The notes under the pieces are model-generated. The model had not been told where the DNA came from. It saw nothing but the letters and a program-made list of their open reading frames with translations, and searched no databases. A stretch of 64,000 bases of DNA. Origin: Phytoactinopolyspora alkaliphila (GTDB taxonomy: Bacteria > Actinomycetota > Actinomycetes > Jiangellales > Jiangellaceae). The stretch covers positions 121,547 through 185,546 of the forward strand of contig NZ_JAAGOB010000005.1 in assembly GCF_010550695.1 (NCBI RefSeq), in the 5' to 3' direction. Position 1 is the first letter of the stretch, and the number at the start of each line of letters is the position of its first letter. The position numbers were made by a program, and so were the translations under genes. Of the stretch, positions 32,101 to 41,460 are shown in pieces.

Positions 32101-34889
32101 CTCTGGTCACCTCCGTGCAGCTCCAGCACCCGTTCCGGGCCCGGCCGGTGGGATGCCTCCGCGACGCCGCGGCTGAGTCGTTCAATCGCGGCCACCGTCA
32201 TGCCGAGCACCACCAGGAAGATGCCGAGATCGAAGACGAGGGACGAGGACAGCGAGAGGTCTGCGGCGCCGATGCTGAGATATCCGCGCATCGGCCGGAG
32301 GAAAGAGCCCTCGAGTAAGCCCAGGGCTCCCACCAGAACCGCGAGGGCCAGACCACTCTGGATGAGTGGAATCGCTTGCAGCCTGGGCGGGCGGTCGAGC
32401 CCGTGCGGAAGCTGGACAACGGCGACAGCGACGCCTGCTACCAGGGCCGCGATGAACCCGCCCCCGGGCATGTAATGGCCGCGCAGCAGCAGATATGCCG
32501 ATACAGCGGCTATGCCGGGCAGGAGCAGACGCGAGGCGACCTGGAAGATCACCATGTTGCCTTCACGGTCTGACGGTGGGAGCGAGGAGTCGTCTCTCCC
32601 GGCTGTTTCGGGGGTGCGGGTCCCGCGGAGCAAAGCGATGAGGCCCAGGCCCGCGATCGCCAGCACGGTGACCTCCCCCAGAGTGTCGAGGCCTCGGAAG
32701 TCGACCAGGACGGTGTTCACGACGTTGCGGCCGCCGCTGTCCTCCTCAGCCTCGGACATCAGATAGCCGGCGGCGGGAGAGCGCTCGCGCCGGCCGGTGA
32801 GCAAGAACGTCGCGGCTCCAGCGACCAGACCGCTGGCGACGGCGATCGCCGCCGTGGCCAGCGTCCTGCTGCGCCGCACCTGGCGGAACACGGGCGGCAG
32901 CCGGCGGAGCACGAGGACTGCGACGACGACGGTGAGAATCTCGACTAGCAGTTGCGTGATGGCCAGATCAGGAGCACCGGCGATCAGGAACCAGATGCCC
33001 ACGACGAATCCCACCACGCCGAGCAGGACGATGGCGGTCAGCCGTGATTTGGCCAGACACAACGCGAGGATGGCGGCAGCCAGGACGCCGACTACGGCCC
33101 AGTCCTCGGGCCGTGTGGTGGGCAGGGCGGGCGGCGCGACATCAGGCCACAGCGCCACACCGGTGACGCCGATTACCAGTAGTGCCCCGAGCGGCCACGC
33201 GATGTGTGCGGCGATTCCGCTGGCACGGGTGGGTGCGCCGGTCCACTCGCCCAACCTGAGGGCGCCGCCGTAGGCGGCGTCGAACACCTTCGCGCCCGTG
33301 GCGGGGAACTGGTGCCGGTAGAGCAGCCGGTCGACCGGCTCGCGGAGGAAGAACAGCAACAAGCCGGTGAGGATGGTCACCATGGAGAGCACCAGCGTGG
33401 TGCTGATCCCGTGCCACAGGCTCAGGGTCGCGTCGACATCGGTGAGCATGGTGTCTTTCACCGTGCGGTTGATCAGGGGAGACAAGATGCCCACGCTCAG
33501 GCCGAAGAGCAAGCCCAACCCCGCCGGAATCGCGGCAGGAGCGAGAAAGGACGGGCGGGGTTCGTACAGGCCTCGCTGCGTGGTGGGCCCCGCGAAAGCG
33601 CCGTAGAAGATGCGGAATCCGTAGGCGAAGGTGAGACCGGCGGCAGCGACCGCGGTGCCGGCGGCCAGCCAGCCCGTCCAATCCGCTCCGGGCGCGTCGA
33701 GCAGCGAGTCGAACGCTTCCTCCTTGCTGACGAAACCGATGAACGGCGGTATCCCGGCCATGGACATGGCAGCCAGCCCGGTGAGGGTGGCCGTGACCGG
33801 CATCACCCGGCGCAGACCGCCGAGCTCGCGGACGTCCCGGCTACCGGCCTCCCGGTCGATGATGCCGACCAGCATGAAGAGGGTGGCCTTGAACAGGGCG
33901 TGAGCGAAGGTATGCAGGGCTGCGGCGGCGAGCGCTTCAGGGGTGCCCACTCCGACAAGCGCGATAAGAAAGCCGAGCTGGCTGACGGTGGAGTAGGCGA
34001 GCAGCGACTTGAGGTCGTGTTGCTTCAGGGCGATCGCCGCACCATACACCGCCGTGACGAGGCCTACCGACATAAGTGTCGCGGTCCACAGAGCTGACTC
34101 GGCGAACAGCGGCGAGAACCGCATGAGCAGGTAGATGCCGCCCTTGACCAGGGTCGCCGCGTGGAGGTAGGCGCTCACCGGCGTGATCGCCACCATGGCG
34201 TCGGGCAGCCAGAAATGGAAAGGTAGCTGCGCCGACTTGGTGAACGCGGCGACGATGACCAGCACCGCGATCACCGGCGCCTGAGGCGAATCGATCACCC
34301 GGCTGGGGTCGTCCATGATCACGGAGATGTTCGTGGTGCCGGCAGCCAGGCTCATCAAAATGACTGCAGCCAGCAGCGAGAGTCCGCCTGCTGCGGTCAC
34401 CACGAACGCGCGGGTAGCGGGCAGGCTGGACTTGCGTCCCGTACCTCCGATGAGGAGGAACGACGAGATGGTGGTCATCTCCCAGAAGACGACGAGCAAC
34501 AGCAAATCCCGGGCGAAGACCAGCCCGAGCATCGACGTGGCGAAGAGGGTCAGCAGGGCATAGAACCGGCCGTGCCGCTCGTTGTCCTCCAGATACCGGG
34601 GGCAGTACGCGAGGATCAGCGAGCCGACACCGAGGACGAGCGAGGCGAACAGCAGAGATACGCCGTCGAGGTGGAGCCGGAAGTCCACGCCGATGCTGGG
34701 CATCCACGCCCAGTCCACGGCGACGGTGCCACCCGCCAGCACGCCGGAAGCCTGACTGGCGATCAGCCCGCCGACGATCAGGAAGACCGCGGCGATGGGA
34801 TATCCCGTATTCCTCCCGAGACGACGGGCGAGGCCCGGTGCGATGACGGCCGTGGTCGCCAGGGCCGCAAGGGCGAAGGCGAGAATCAT
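32097..34889 (-). CDS. mnhA: Na+/H+ antiporter subunit MrpA fused to MrpB
   Basis: The 930-residue protein begins with a NuoL-like MrpA core: FWEMTTISSFLLIGG, AYLHAATLVKGGIYLLMRF, and GIPPFIGFVSKEEAFDSLL are family motifs. A DUF4040-type region (AITQLLVEILTVVVAVLVLR) and an MrpE/B-like segment (DTLGEVTVLAIAGLGLIALL) follow. A full MrpB domain (VASRLLLPGIAAVSAYLLLR, GHYMPGGGFIAALVAGVAVA) ends the protein, so A and B are one chain and no separate mrpB gene exists. This fusion is common in actinobacteria. ATG 34889 is used; the frame extends 29 residues upstream without family similarity. First gene of the operon. Confidence 0.95.
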   Translation of the reverse strand: MILAFALAALATTAVIAPGLARRLGRNTGYPIAAVFLIVGGLIASQASGVLAGGTVAVDWAWMPSIGVDFRLHLDGVSLLFASLVLGVGSLILAYCPRYLEDNERHGRFYALLTLFATSMLGLVFARDLLLLVVFWEMTTISSFLLIGGTGRKSSLPATRAFVVTAAGGLSLLAAVILMSLAAGTTNISVIMDDPSRVIDSPQAPVIAVLVIVAAFTKSAQLPFHFWLPDAMVAITPVSAYLHAATLVKGGIYLLMRFSPLFAESALWTATLMSVGLVTAVYGAAIALKQHDLKSLLAYSTVSQLGFLIALVGVGTPEALAAAALHTFAHALFKATLFMLVGIIDREAGSRDVRELGGLRRVMPVTATLTGLAAMSMAGIPPFIGFVSKEEAFDSLLDAPGADWTGWLAAGTAVAAAGLTFAYGFRIFYGAFAGPTTQRGLYEPRPSFLAPAAIPAGLGLLFGLSVGILSPLINRTVKDTMLTDVDATLSLWHGISTTLVLSMVTILTGLLLFFLREPVDRLLYRHQFPATGAKVFDAAYGGALRLGEWTGAPTRASGIAAHIAWPLGALLVIGVTGVALWPDVAPPALPTTRPEDWAVVGVLAAAILALCLAKSRLTAIVLLGVVGFVVGIWFLIAGAPDLAITQLLVEILTVVVAVLVLRRLPPVFRQVRRSRTLATAAIAVASGLVAGAATFLLTGRRERSPAAGYLMSEAEEDSGGRNVVNTVLVDFRGLDTLGEVTVLAIAGLGLIALLRGTRTPETAGRDDSSLPPSDREGNMVIFQVASRLLLPGIAAVSAYLLLRGHYMPGGGFIAALVAGVAVAVVQLPHGLDRPPRLQAIPLIQSGLALAVLVGALGLLEGSFLRPMRGYLSIGAADLSLSSSLVFDLGIFLVVLGMTVAAIERLSRGVAEASHRPGPERVLELHGGDQR

Positions 34890-35001
34890 CGGCCGTCCTC
34901 GCGTGCGATTGCCTCGGTCACCGGGCCTTACCTTTCGTGCATGAGCGCGCTCGGGCATCGACTGGCGGACGCCCACCGATGTACCCGCAGGGTGCAGAAA
35001 G

Positions 35002-35033
35002 ACAACGGGCGTCAGTTTCCTGACGCCCGTTGT
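35002..35033 (-). terminator. rho-independent-type terminator after marP
   Basis: A perfect 13-bp stem (ACAACGGGCGTCA at 35002-35014 and TGACGCCCGTTGT at 35021-35033) closes a 6-nt loop. On the minus strand the stem is followed by CTTTCTG, a short T-rich run. It lies 75 bp after the marP stop and separates the nth-Nudix-marP operon from the mrp operon, which is transcribed in the same direction. Confidence 0.8.
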
Positions 35034-35107
35034 GCTTCACGATGTGGCCACAATTCTACATGTCTGGTCAGCGGTGCGATGGCCGGTCGGCGGTGTGCGA
35101 GCGCCAG

Positions 35108-36301
35108 TCACGTGCACCGGCCCGTGTCCACGGCTTCCGTGGCCTCCGGGGCCTGGGTGATCAGGTCTTCGACCTCGCTGAGTGCGAGCGCGTAGCCGGT
35201 GTCCGGGTCGGTCAGCGATGCGGCGAAAATCACACCGTAGACGGTGCCGTCGGGGGAGACGACAGGGCCGCCGGAGTTGCCCGGCCGGACCCGGCCGCGC
35301 AGGCCGACCACTTCCCGGTTCACCTGCCCCTGGCCGTAGATGTCATGGCCCAGCAGCTCGTACTGACCTCGAACCCGGACGGCGGTGGCCGTGAGCGGAT
35401 TCCCGCCGGGGAAACCGACCGCGACCGCGTCGTCACCCTGGCCGGGATCGTCCTCGGCGAGCTCCAGCGCGGACAGCGGAAGGTCGGGCACGGCGAGGAC
35501 GGCGACGTCCGTATCCGGATCGAAGAGGACTACCTGCGCTGCCAGTGGATCACCGTCGGGAAAGGTGATCACGGGTTCGCTGACGCCGGCTACGACGTGC
35601 GCGTTGGTCATGACCCGCTCCGGGGCGATGACGAACGCCGTGCCTTCGAGCACTCGGGCACATTCTGACGCGCGCCCGGTGACCTTCACGACGCTCTGTG
35701 TGGCGGCACGGACCTCAGGATCACGCGGCAGGGTTCCTGACGGCGGATCCACGCCCTGGATGGGTTCCGGGACCCAGGGGACGACGACCTCGGGGAACCC
35801 GCCGGCAACCACTACCTCCTGGAAGGCCTGGCGCAGGTTGTCCGGCGACACGGGAACGACATCGTCGACGGCGCGCAGAATGGCCGATTCGCGCACCGAC
35901 TTGGAGGCGTAGGGGATGGCGGCCGTCGAGATCGCCAGTCCGCAGGCCCACGCCGCAAGGAGCAGGCCGGCGACGGCCAGCAAGGTGCCGCCCACGGCAT
36001 CGACGTGCCGTGCCGGCCGGGAGGAGACCTTCGACCGGACCCAGCCGCCTGCCCAGGCGAGCACACCCTGGCCGATGGAGGCGATGGCGAGGACAAGGAG
36101 CACGGCGAGGATCGAGACGCCCAGGCCTGGCTCGAACCCTCCCAGAAGGACAGGTACCAGGAACAGTCCCGCGGCCGCTCCGCCGACGAAACCGGCGAAG
36201 GACAGCAAGCCCACCACGAATCCGTGGACCCAGCCCGTGTAGCCGACGACGATCGCCAGGGCTATGACGATGAAGTCGACTACGTTCAATCCGAAGATCA
36301 C
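35108..36301 (-). CDS. marP: MarP-type membrane serine protease (CvpA plus trypsin-like domain)
   Basis: The 397-residue protein has four N-terminal membrane spans of the CvpA type (FIVIALAIVVGYTGWVHGF, VSILAVLLVLAIASIGQGVL and two more) and a periplasmic chymotrypsin-like protease domain. The catalytic triad is His in VMTNAHVVAG, Asp in DPDTDVAVLAV, and Ser in VRPGNSGGPVV. The orthologue in mycobacteria (Rv3671c) protects against acid and oxidative stress by activating a peptidoglycan hydrolase. Two Cys, in ASECARVLEG and the C-terminal GRCT, match the disulfide seen in that protein. Its ATG overlaps the Nudix stop by 4 bp: last gene of the nth operon. Confidence 0.93.
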   Translation of the reverse strand: MIFGLNVVDFIVIALAIVVGYTGWVHGFVVGLLSFAGFVGGAAAGLFLVPVLLGGFEPGLGVSILAVLLVLAIASIGQGVLAWAGGWVRSKVSSRPARHVDAVGGTLLAVAGLLLAAWACGLAISTAAIPYASKSVRESAILRAVDDVVPVSPDNLRQAFQEVVVAGGFPEVVVPWVPEPIQGVDPPSGTLPRDPEVRAATQSVVKVTGRASECARVLEGTAFVIAPERVMTNAHVVAGVSEPVITFPDGDPLAAQVVLFDPDTDVAVLAVPDLPLSALELAEDDPGQGDDAVAVGFPGGNPLTATAVRVRGQYELLGHDIYGQGQVNREVVGLRGRVRPGNSGGPVVSPDGTVYGVIFAASLTDPDTGYALALSEVEDLITQAPEATEAVDTGRCT

Positions 36302-36945
36302 TGCTCACCTCGCCGCTGTCTCACCAGAGCCACGTCTGGATGGATACGCGTACGATCCCACGGTTTGTCCATTCCGGCGACCTTGAACAGGCGGGCCAGA
36401 ACCCCGGCCGTAAAGCCCCACACGAGCAGGGCGCCGACCTGAAAGGCCGGTCCGATCATGCCGCTGGGATGCCGGATCTGGAACCGATTGGCGGGGTCGA
36501 GGAGGTCGTCGAGGCGAATTCTGTGCACCGACGCGACCTCGGCCGGGTCCACGACCCGCACAGGAGACGGCTCGCGCCACCACGCCAGCACCGGTGTGAC
36601 GGCGTAGTTGGTGACGGGTATCCATTGGGTCGGCAGCGTACCCAGAACGTGGACTCCGGCGGGCTCGAGCCCGGTCTCCTCGGCCGCCTCCCGGAGCGCG
36701 GCGGCGGCCGGTCCGTCGTCGTCCGGGTCGATGGCACCGCCCGGAAATGACACCTGGCCAGCGTGACTGCGCAGGCCACTCGCTCGCTCGGTGAGGAGGA
36801 CATCCGGGGCACCGTCCGACTCACCGAACAGCAGTAGCACCGCTGACGGGCGGGCAGTGGCGCCGGGTGGCAGCGAGTAACGGCGGAACTGCTGAGTACG
36901 GCTCTGAGCGGCGATGACAGGGCGGAGCCAGTCCGGCACGGTCAT
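36298..36945 (-). CDS. Nudix hydrolase (CoA pyrophosphatase-like)
   Basis: The 215-residue protein has the Nudix box in [17 protein letters not shown] followed by [13 protein letters not shown], with the REAAEE core binding the metal. An upstream CoA-type element ([13 protein letters not shown]) identifies the CoA pyrophosphatase (NudL/YeaB) group. It would hydrolyse CoA or related dinucleotides. ATG 36945 overlaps the nth stop (ATGA), and its own stop overlaps marP by 4 bp. The same trio occurs in mycobacteria (Rv3672c). Confidence 0.9.
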   Translation of the reverse strand: MTVPDWLRPVIAAQSRTQQFRRYSLPPGATARPSAVLLLFGESDGAPDVLLTERASGLRSHAGQVSFPGGAIDPDDDGPAAAALREAAEETGLEPAGVHVLGTLPTQWIPVTNYAVTPVLAWWREPSPVRVVDPAEVASVHRIRLDDLLDPANRFQIRHPSGMIGPAFQVGALLVWGFTAGVLARLFKVAGMDKPWDRTRIHPDVALVRQRRGEQ

Positions 36946-37652
36946 CTCCGGGGGCCATCCCGGACGAGCTTTGCGGCCTCCGCGGGATCCGTGGGGCCTT
37001 CGCCGTAGGAGGGACACAGCCGGGCCAGCGGGCATGCTCCGCATGCCGGCCGGCGGGCGTGGCAACGACGCCGGCCATGCCAGATGACGCGATGCGACAG
37101 CATGGTCCAGTCCCGCTTCGGGAACAGTGCGGCGACGTCGGCCTCGATCCGGTCAGGGTCGGTGTTCTCGGTCCAGTTCCACCGCCTGACCAAGCGATTG
37201 AAATGCGTGTCGACGGTGATGCCGGGGACGTCGAAAGCGTTGCCGAGGACCACGTTGGCGGTCTTTCGGCCGACTCCCGGCAGAGTCACCAGATCCGCGA
37301 GCGTGCCGGGTACGTCGCCGCCGAACCGATCGGTCAATGCCTGCGACAGCCCGATCACCGACTTGGTCTTGGCCCGGAAGAAGCCGGTGGGCTGAATCAA
37401 GGCCTCGACCTGGGAGGGATCCGCCACGGCGAGGGCGGGCGCGTCGGGGTATGCGGCGAACAGTGCCGGCGTGACCGAGTTGACGCGCACGTCGGTGGTT
37501 TGGGCGGACAGCACCGTGGCGATCAGCAGCTCGAAGGGCGTGGAGAAATCCAGCTCACAATGGGCGTCGGGATAGGTAACCGCCAGCTCCCGATTGATCT
37601 TGCGGGCTCGTCGAACGAGCGCGGTACGAGTTTCAGCGTTGGCCGAGGACAC
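36942..37652 (-). CDS. nth: endonuclease III (DNA glycosylase/AP lyase)
   Basis: The 236-residue protein has the helix-hairpin-helix region [17 protein letters not shown], the catalytic Lys in GVGRKTANV and the catalytic Asp in [11 protein letters not shown]. The C-terminal 4Fe-4S ligands are [17 protein letters not shown] (C-x6-C-x2-C-x5-C). It excises oxidised pyrimidines from DNA and cleaves at the abasic site. The N-terminal helix region and [14 protein letters not shown] are family-typical. First gene of the nth-Nudix-marP operon, divergent from crp. Confidence 0.95.
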   Translation of the reverse strand: MSSANAETRTALVRRARKINRELAVTYPDAHCELDFSTPFELLIATVLSAQTTDVRVNSVTPALFAAYPDAPALAVADPSQVEALIQPTGFFRAKTKSVIGLSQALTDRFGGDVPGTLADLVTLPGVGRKTANVVLGNAFDVPGITVDTHFNRLVRRWNWTENTDPDRIEADVAALFPKRDWTMLSHRVIWHGRRRCHARRPACGACPLARLCPSYGEGPTDPAEAAKLVRDGPRR

Positions 37653-37910
37653 ATGGTCACCCTATGTGCACCCTCCGACATCTGCGGGGACCAGATGACA
37701 CGTACGTCGCGTGAGGGCGCACATCGGTCACCGGATCCAGGGAGTTCCGGGTCCGCTGCGGCTGGGACGCGGGGGGCGAATCATGGGTCATGATGGTGTC
37801 CGGGCACAATAGGTGTCGGCATAACGTGAGACGGAACACTCAGCCTTGCGGCTGTGTTGACAGGGAGCACGGTGGACGAGTTCGACCAGCTGACTAGAAG
37901 GAGCCAGGTA

Positions 37911-38588
37911 GTGGTTGACGAGGCGCTGCGGAGCGCACCGCTGTTCCGGGAGCTCAACGACGAGGCCGCCGCGGCATTGCGTGCCTCCATGATCGAGGTT
38001 CACCTCGATCGGAGCGAGGTGCTGTTCCGCGAGGGTGACGAGGGCGACCGGGTGTACGTCGTCACAGCCGGCAAGATCAAGCTGGGGCGCACCGCACAGG
38101 ATGGCCGCGAGAACCTGCTGGCGCTGCTGGGTCCTGGCCAGATGTTCGGTGAGCTCTCCCTGTTCGACCCTGGGCCGCGCTCGGCCACAGCCACCGCTGT
38201 CACCGAGACGAGCCTGCTGGGTCTCGGCCACACAGATCTCGTCCCGCTGCTCTCGGGCCGCCCGGAGGTGGCCCGTGGCCTGCTCCTTCAGCTGGCATCC
38301 CGGCTTCGCAGGTCCAACGACACATTGGCGGACCTGGTGTTCTCCGACGTCCCGGGCCGTGTCGCCAAGCAACTTCTGGACCTCTCCAGCCGGTTCGGCG
38401 TTCCGTCGGACGAGGGCGTGCGCGTCGTCCATGACCTGACTCAGGAAGAGCTGGCCCAGCTGGTGGGCGCCTCCCGGGAGACGGTCAACAAGGCGTTGGC
38501 GGATTTCGTCGGGCGGGGGTGGATCCGGCTTGAGCAACGCTCAGTCGTCCTGCTCGATGTGGAACGCATCCGCCGCCGGGCGCGTTGA
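37911..38588 (+). CDS. crp: Crp/Fnr-family transcriptional regulator (Crp)
   Basis: The 225-residue protein has a cyclic-nucleotide-binding barrel with FGELSLFDPGPRSATATAV, where the GEL...R-S motif contacts cAMP in Crp. The C-terminal HTH includes LTQEELAQLVGASRETVNKA. Size and motifs match the mycobacterial Crp (Rv3676). GTG 37911 is decided by AAGGAG seven bases upstream (37898-37903); the longer frame from 37854 is upstream leader. A GTG-N6-CAC sequence at 37796-37807 in the nth-crp intergenic region could be a weak Crp site. Global regulator responding to cAMP. Confidence 0.93.
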   Translation: MVDEALRSAPLFRELNDEAAAALRASMIEVHLDRSEVLFREGDEGDRVYVVTAGKIKLGRTAQDGRENLLALLGPGQMFGELSLFDPGPRSATATAVTETSLLGLGHTDLVPLLSGRPEVARGLLLQLASRLRRSNDTLADLVFSDVPGRVAKQLLDLSSRFGVPSDEGVRVVHDLTQEELAQLVGASRETVNKALADFVGRGWIRLEQRSVVLLDVERIRRRAR

Positions 38589-38597
38589 GTCGCCGCT

Positions 38598-40037
38598 GTG
38601 AGTAAAAGCCGCTTTCCATGGAGCTCGGCCGAATCCGAACGCAAGAGTGCGCACGACTCCGGTATCTGGCGCACCGGTCCCATCTGGATGGCCAGCGACC
38701 GTAAGCTTGCCCGCTTCGTAGGCCGCCCCGTAGCCGCTTTCCTCCGGGTCGAGGCGTCCGGGGGGATCCTTCTCCTTGCAGCCGCGTTGATCGCCTTGTT
38801 CTGGGCGAACTCAGCGTGGGCAGAGTCCTACGAGGCGTTCTGGCACACCGAGTTCTCGGTGCAGTTCGGCACGTTCGAGCTGTCGGAGGACCTGCGCCAC
38901 TGGGTCAACGACGCCTTGATGGCCATCTTCTTCTTCGTGGTCGGCTTGGAGATCAAGTACGAGATGGCCGCGGGGGAGCTTCGCGACCCCAAGGCCGCGG
39001 CTGTGCCGATCTTCGCCGCGTTCGGTGGCATGGTGGTCCCGGCGGCGATCTACTTCGCCTTCACCATGGGAACCGAAGGAGAGGCCGGCTGGGGTATCCC
39101 CATGGCCACGGACATCGCCTTCGCCCTGGGTGTCCTGGCGGTGCTGGACAAGCGGATTCCGTCGGCGGCGCGGGTCTTCTTGCTCACCCTGGCCATCGTC
39201 GACGACATCGGTGCCATCACGGTCATCGCCATCTTCTATACCGACGAGCTGTCGGTGCCCTGGCTCGGCATCGCCGCTCTGGCGATCCTCGTGATTCTGG
39301 CGCTGCGCCGGGTTCAGGTGTGGTCCGCGTACGTCTACGTCCTCCTCGGTATCTTCGTGTGGCTGGCGACCTATCAGTCCGGCGTGCACGCGACCATAGC
39401 GGGTGTGATCCTGGGTCTGCTGACGCCGGCCAAACCGCTGCTCGACCAGGAACAGGCACGCTCCTACGCCAAGAATTCGATGCCGGAACAGCTCGGGCCC
39501 GACGAGCTGAGACGCTATAGGTTCCTGCTCGGCGAATCCGTGTCCATAGCCGAGCGTCTCGAGCGGTCGCTTCATCCGTGGAGTAGCTACGTCGTCCTTC
39601 CCATCTTCGCCCTCGCCAATGCGGGCATCGACCTGCGTGGTGGCGTCCTGGGTGACGCCCTGGGATCTCCGGTGACTCTCGGGGTCGCGGCGGGCCTGGT
39701 GATCGGGAAGGCCGTCGGCGTGACGTTGACCTCGTGGATCGCGGTGAGATTCGGTTGGGGGAGACTGCCGGTCGGCGCCTCATGGCTGACTATCGTCGGG
39801 CTAGCGATGGTTGCCGGTATCGGATTTACCGTCTCCCTGTTCATCACCGGCCTGGCGTTCGGGGACGGCACGCTGCTCAGCAACGACGCCAAGGTAGGCG
39901 TTCTCGGCGGCTCGATCATCGCCGCCGCGCTAGGCGCGCTCTTCCTGGTCTTCGCGCACAAGCGGCAGCCGGTAGTGATAGGGCCGCGGCCGGTGGAATC
40001 CGGGAACCAGAGAGTGGAGTCCGAGGATCAGGCGTAG
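38598..40037 (+). CDS. nhaA: Na+/H+ antiporter NhaA
   Basis: The 479-residue protein has about 12 membrane spans and NhaA signatures: GILLLAAALIALFWANS, AIFFFVVGLEIKYEMAAGEL, and ATDIAFALGVLAVL, which contains the essential Asp pair region. VFLLTLAIVDDIGAITVIAI includes the two adjacent Asp residues that bind Na+ or H+. It expels Na+ in exchange for protons at the cytoplasmic membrane. GTG 38598 lies 9 bp after crp. Hydrophilic ends flank the core. A CPA2 antiporter and an Mrp complex are also in this window. Confidence 0.94.
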   Translation: MSKSRFPWSSAESERKSAHDSGIWRTGPIWMASDRKLARFVGRPVAAFLRVEASGGILLLAAALIALFWANSAWAESYEAFWHTEFSVQFGTFELSEDLRHWVNDALMAIFFFVVGLEIKYEMAAGELRDPKAAAVPIFAAFGGMVVPAAIYFAFTMGTEGEAGWGIPMATDIAFALGVLAVLDKRIPSAARVFLLTLAIVDDIGAITVIAIFYTDELSVPWLGIAALAILVILALRRVQVWSAYVYVLLGIFVWLATYQSGVHATIAGVILGLLTPAKPLLDQEQARSYAKNSMPEQLGPDELRRYRFLLGESVSIAERLERSLHPWSSYVVLPIFALANAGIDLRGGVLGDALGSPVTLGVAAGLVIGKAVGVTLTSWIAVRFGWGRLPVGASWLTIVGLAMVAGIGFTVSLFITGLAFGDGTLLSNDAKVGVLGGSIIAAALGALFLVFAHKRQPVVIGPRPVESGNQRVESEDQA

Positions 40038-40119
40038 CTGAGCCGGCCGGGATGCTCGTCAGCGAATGGTCAACGCTGAGCGGCGCTGTGAGCCCGCCGG
40101 GGCGCCTAGTGTCACAACC

Positions 40120-40692
40120 ATGGAACCAGTGATACGCCACGCGTGGCGGACAGAACGCCGTTCGGTCGGGCGGGTAACCACCCTGCTTGCCATGTCGCTG
40201 GGCCTCGCCCTCAGCTCCTGTGCCGGTGACGACGCACCGCCGTCGACCGAGTCCGTCGCCACCGCTGAATCTCCAGCAGAGACGGAAGAGCCGATGGACG
40301 ACGAGCCGACGGACGACGAGCCGGCGGCCGACGAGTCGATGGATGACCAGCCGACGGACGAGTCGGCAGACGACACGGCCGACGGCGTGTATCGCGCCTA
40401 TTCCGACGAGGCGGTGGCCGAAGCTGGATACCCGACGACCATTCTCTTCTTCCACGCGTCCTGGTGCCCTGAATGCCGCGCGTTCGAGCAGGCCATCGAG
40501 GATTCGGAGATTCCGGCCGGAGTTCAGATCCTGAAGGTCGACTACGACTCCGCCACGGAACTGAAGCAACGCTACGACGTCACCATGCAGACCACGTTCG
40601 TTCGCGTGGACGACGGGGGCGAAGCCCAGGGAACGTGGGTCGGCTACGGCAAGGACAGGTCCCTCGAGGCCATTCTGACCGAGCTGGGCTGA
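40120..40692 (+). CDS. thioredoxin-like lipoprotein
   Basis: The 190-residue protein has a signal segment (LLAMSLGLALSSCAGDDAP) with a lipobox LSSC, so it is anchored in the outer leaflet of the membrane. A low-complexity acidic spacer of about 50 residues (EEPMDDEPTDDEPAADE and similar) follows. The thioredoxin domain carries the active site WCPEC in ILFFHASWCPECRAFEQ. A thiol-disulfide role on the cell surface is likely. It is 4 bp ahead of a CcdA-like gene, which would supply reducing power across the membrane. Confidence 0.85.
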   Translation: MEPVIRHAWRTERRSVGRVTTLLAMSLGLALSSCAGDDAPPSTESVATAESPAETEEPMDDEPTDDEPAADESMDDQPTDESADDTADGVYRAYSDEAVAEAGYPTTILFFHASWCPECRAFEQAIEDSEIPAGVQILKVDYDSATELKQRYDVTMQTTFVRVDDGGEAQGTWVGYGKDRSLEAILTELG

Positions 40693-40696
40693 TCGA

Positions 40697-41416
40697 GTGC
40701 CCTTCGTCGTCGTCGCGGTCGTCGCCGGCGCGGTCTCGGTCCTGGCGCCGTGTGTCATCGGTCTGCTGCCCATACTCGTCGGCCGGTCGGTCGGCCCGGA
40801 GAGCCGGTCACGGAACGCGTGGCTCGTGGTGGTCGGGCTGTGTGCCTCCATCTTCGTGTTCTCGCTGCTTCTCAAAGCGTCGACGTTGCTCATCGCGGTG
40901 CCGCAACAGGTGTGGCAGACGGTGGCCGGCGTGATCCTCGTGCTCTTCGGGGTGATCACGCTGGCACCGGGGCTCTGGGACGCCGTGGCGGGGCGGCTGC
41001 GTCTGGCCGAGCTCGGCGGCAGGGGTGCACAATACGGCTCGGAACGCAGCGGCGTCGTCGGCGACCTTGTTCTGGGCGCCAGTCTCGGTCCCGTCTTCAG
41101 CGCATGCAGCCCCACCTATGCGGTGATCATCGCCGGGATCCTGCCCGCGGAACCGTTGGAAGGCATGCTGTACCTCGCCGCCTTCCTGGCCGGGCTCGCC
41201 GCGATGATGCTGGTGGTGGTGATGGGCGGCCGGGGGATGGTGGCTCGGCTCGGCTGGGGGGTCAACCCGCACGGCTGGTTCAAGCGTGCATTGGGAGTCC
41301 TGTTCATCGTGATCGGTGTCGCCATCGCCACAGGACTCGACAAGGAGCTTCTGGGATGGTTGGTGCAGAACGGCTGGTTCGACTGGCAGCTCGACCTTGA
41401 GGACAGCCTCCGGTGA
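40697..41416 (+). CDS. CcdA/DsbD-type transmembrane electron carrier
   Basis: The 239-residue protein has six membrane spans and conserved Cys in LAPCVIGLLPILVG and FSACSPTYAVIIAGI, the redox pair used by CcdA/DsbD to pass electrons from cytoplasmic thioredoxin to surface proteins. GTG 40697 follows the lipoprotein gene by 4 bp, so they form one unit. Its partner would be the thioredoxin lipoprotein, not a cytochrome c maturation system, as no ccs/ccm genes are visible nearby. Confidence 0.86.
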   Translation: MPFVVVAVVAGAVSVLAPCVIGLLPILVGRSVGPESRSRNAWLVVVGLCASIFVFSLLLKASTLLIAVPQQVWQTVAGVILVLFGVITLAPGLWDAVAGRLRLAELGGRGAQYGSERSGVVGDLVLGASLGPVFSACSPTYAVIIAGILPAEPLEGMLYLAAFLAGLAAMMLVVVMGGRGMVARLGWGVNPHGWFKRALGVLFIVIGVAIATGLDKELLGWLVQNGWFDWQLDLEDSLR

Positions 41417-41460
41417 CAACTGGTTGCGGCCGCGGCCCGACAGGTGGACGCTGAACGGTG

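Noticed and set aside
31790-32185. Extension of mrpD upstream in the same frame, and the similar extension of mrpG to 29941
   Set aside because: These are open-frame shadows of neighbouring mrp genes; all real mrp starts are in 4-bp overlaps.
37796-37807. GTG-N6-CAC site upstream of crp as a Crp operator
   Set aside because: Only the central trinucleotides match; flanking A/T bases of the consensus are missing, so too weak to list as a feature.
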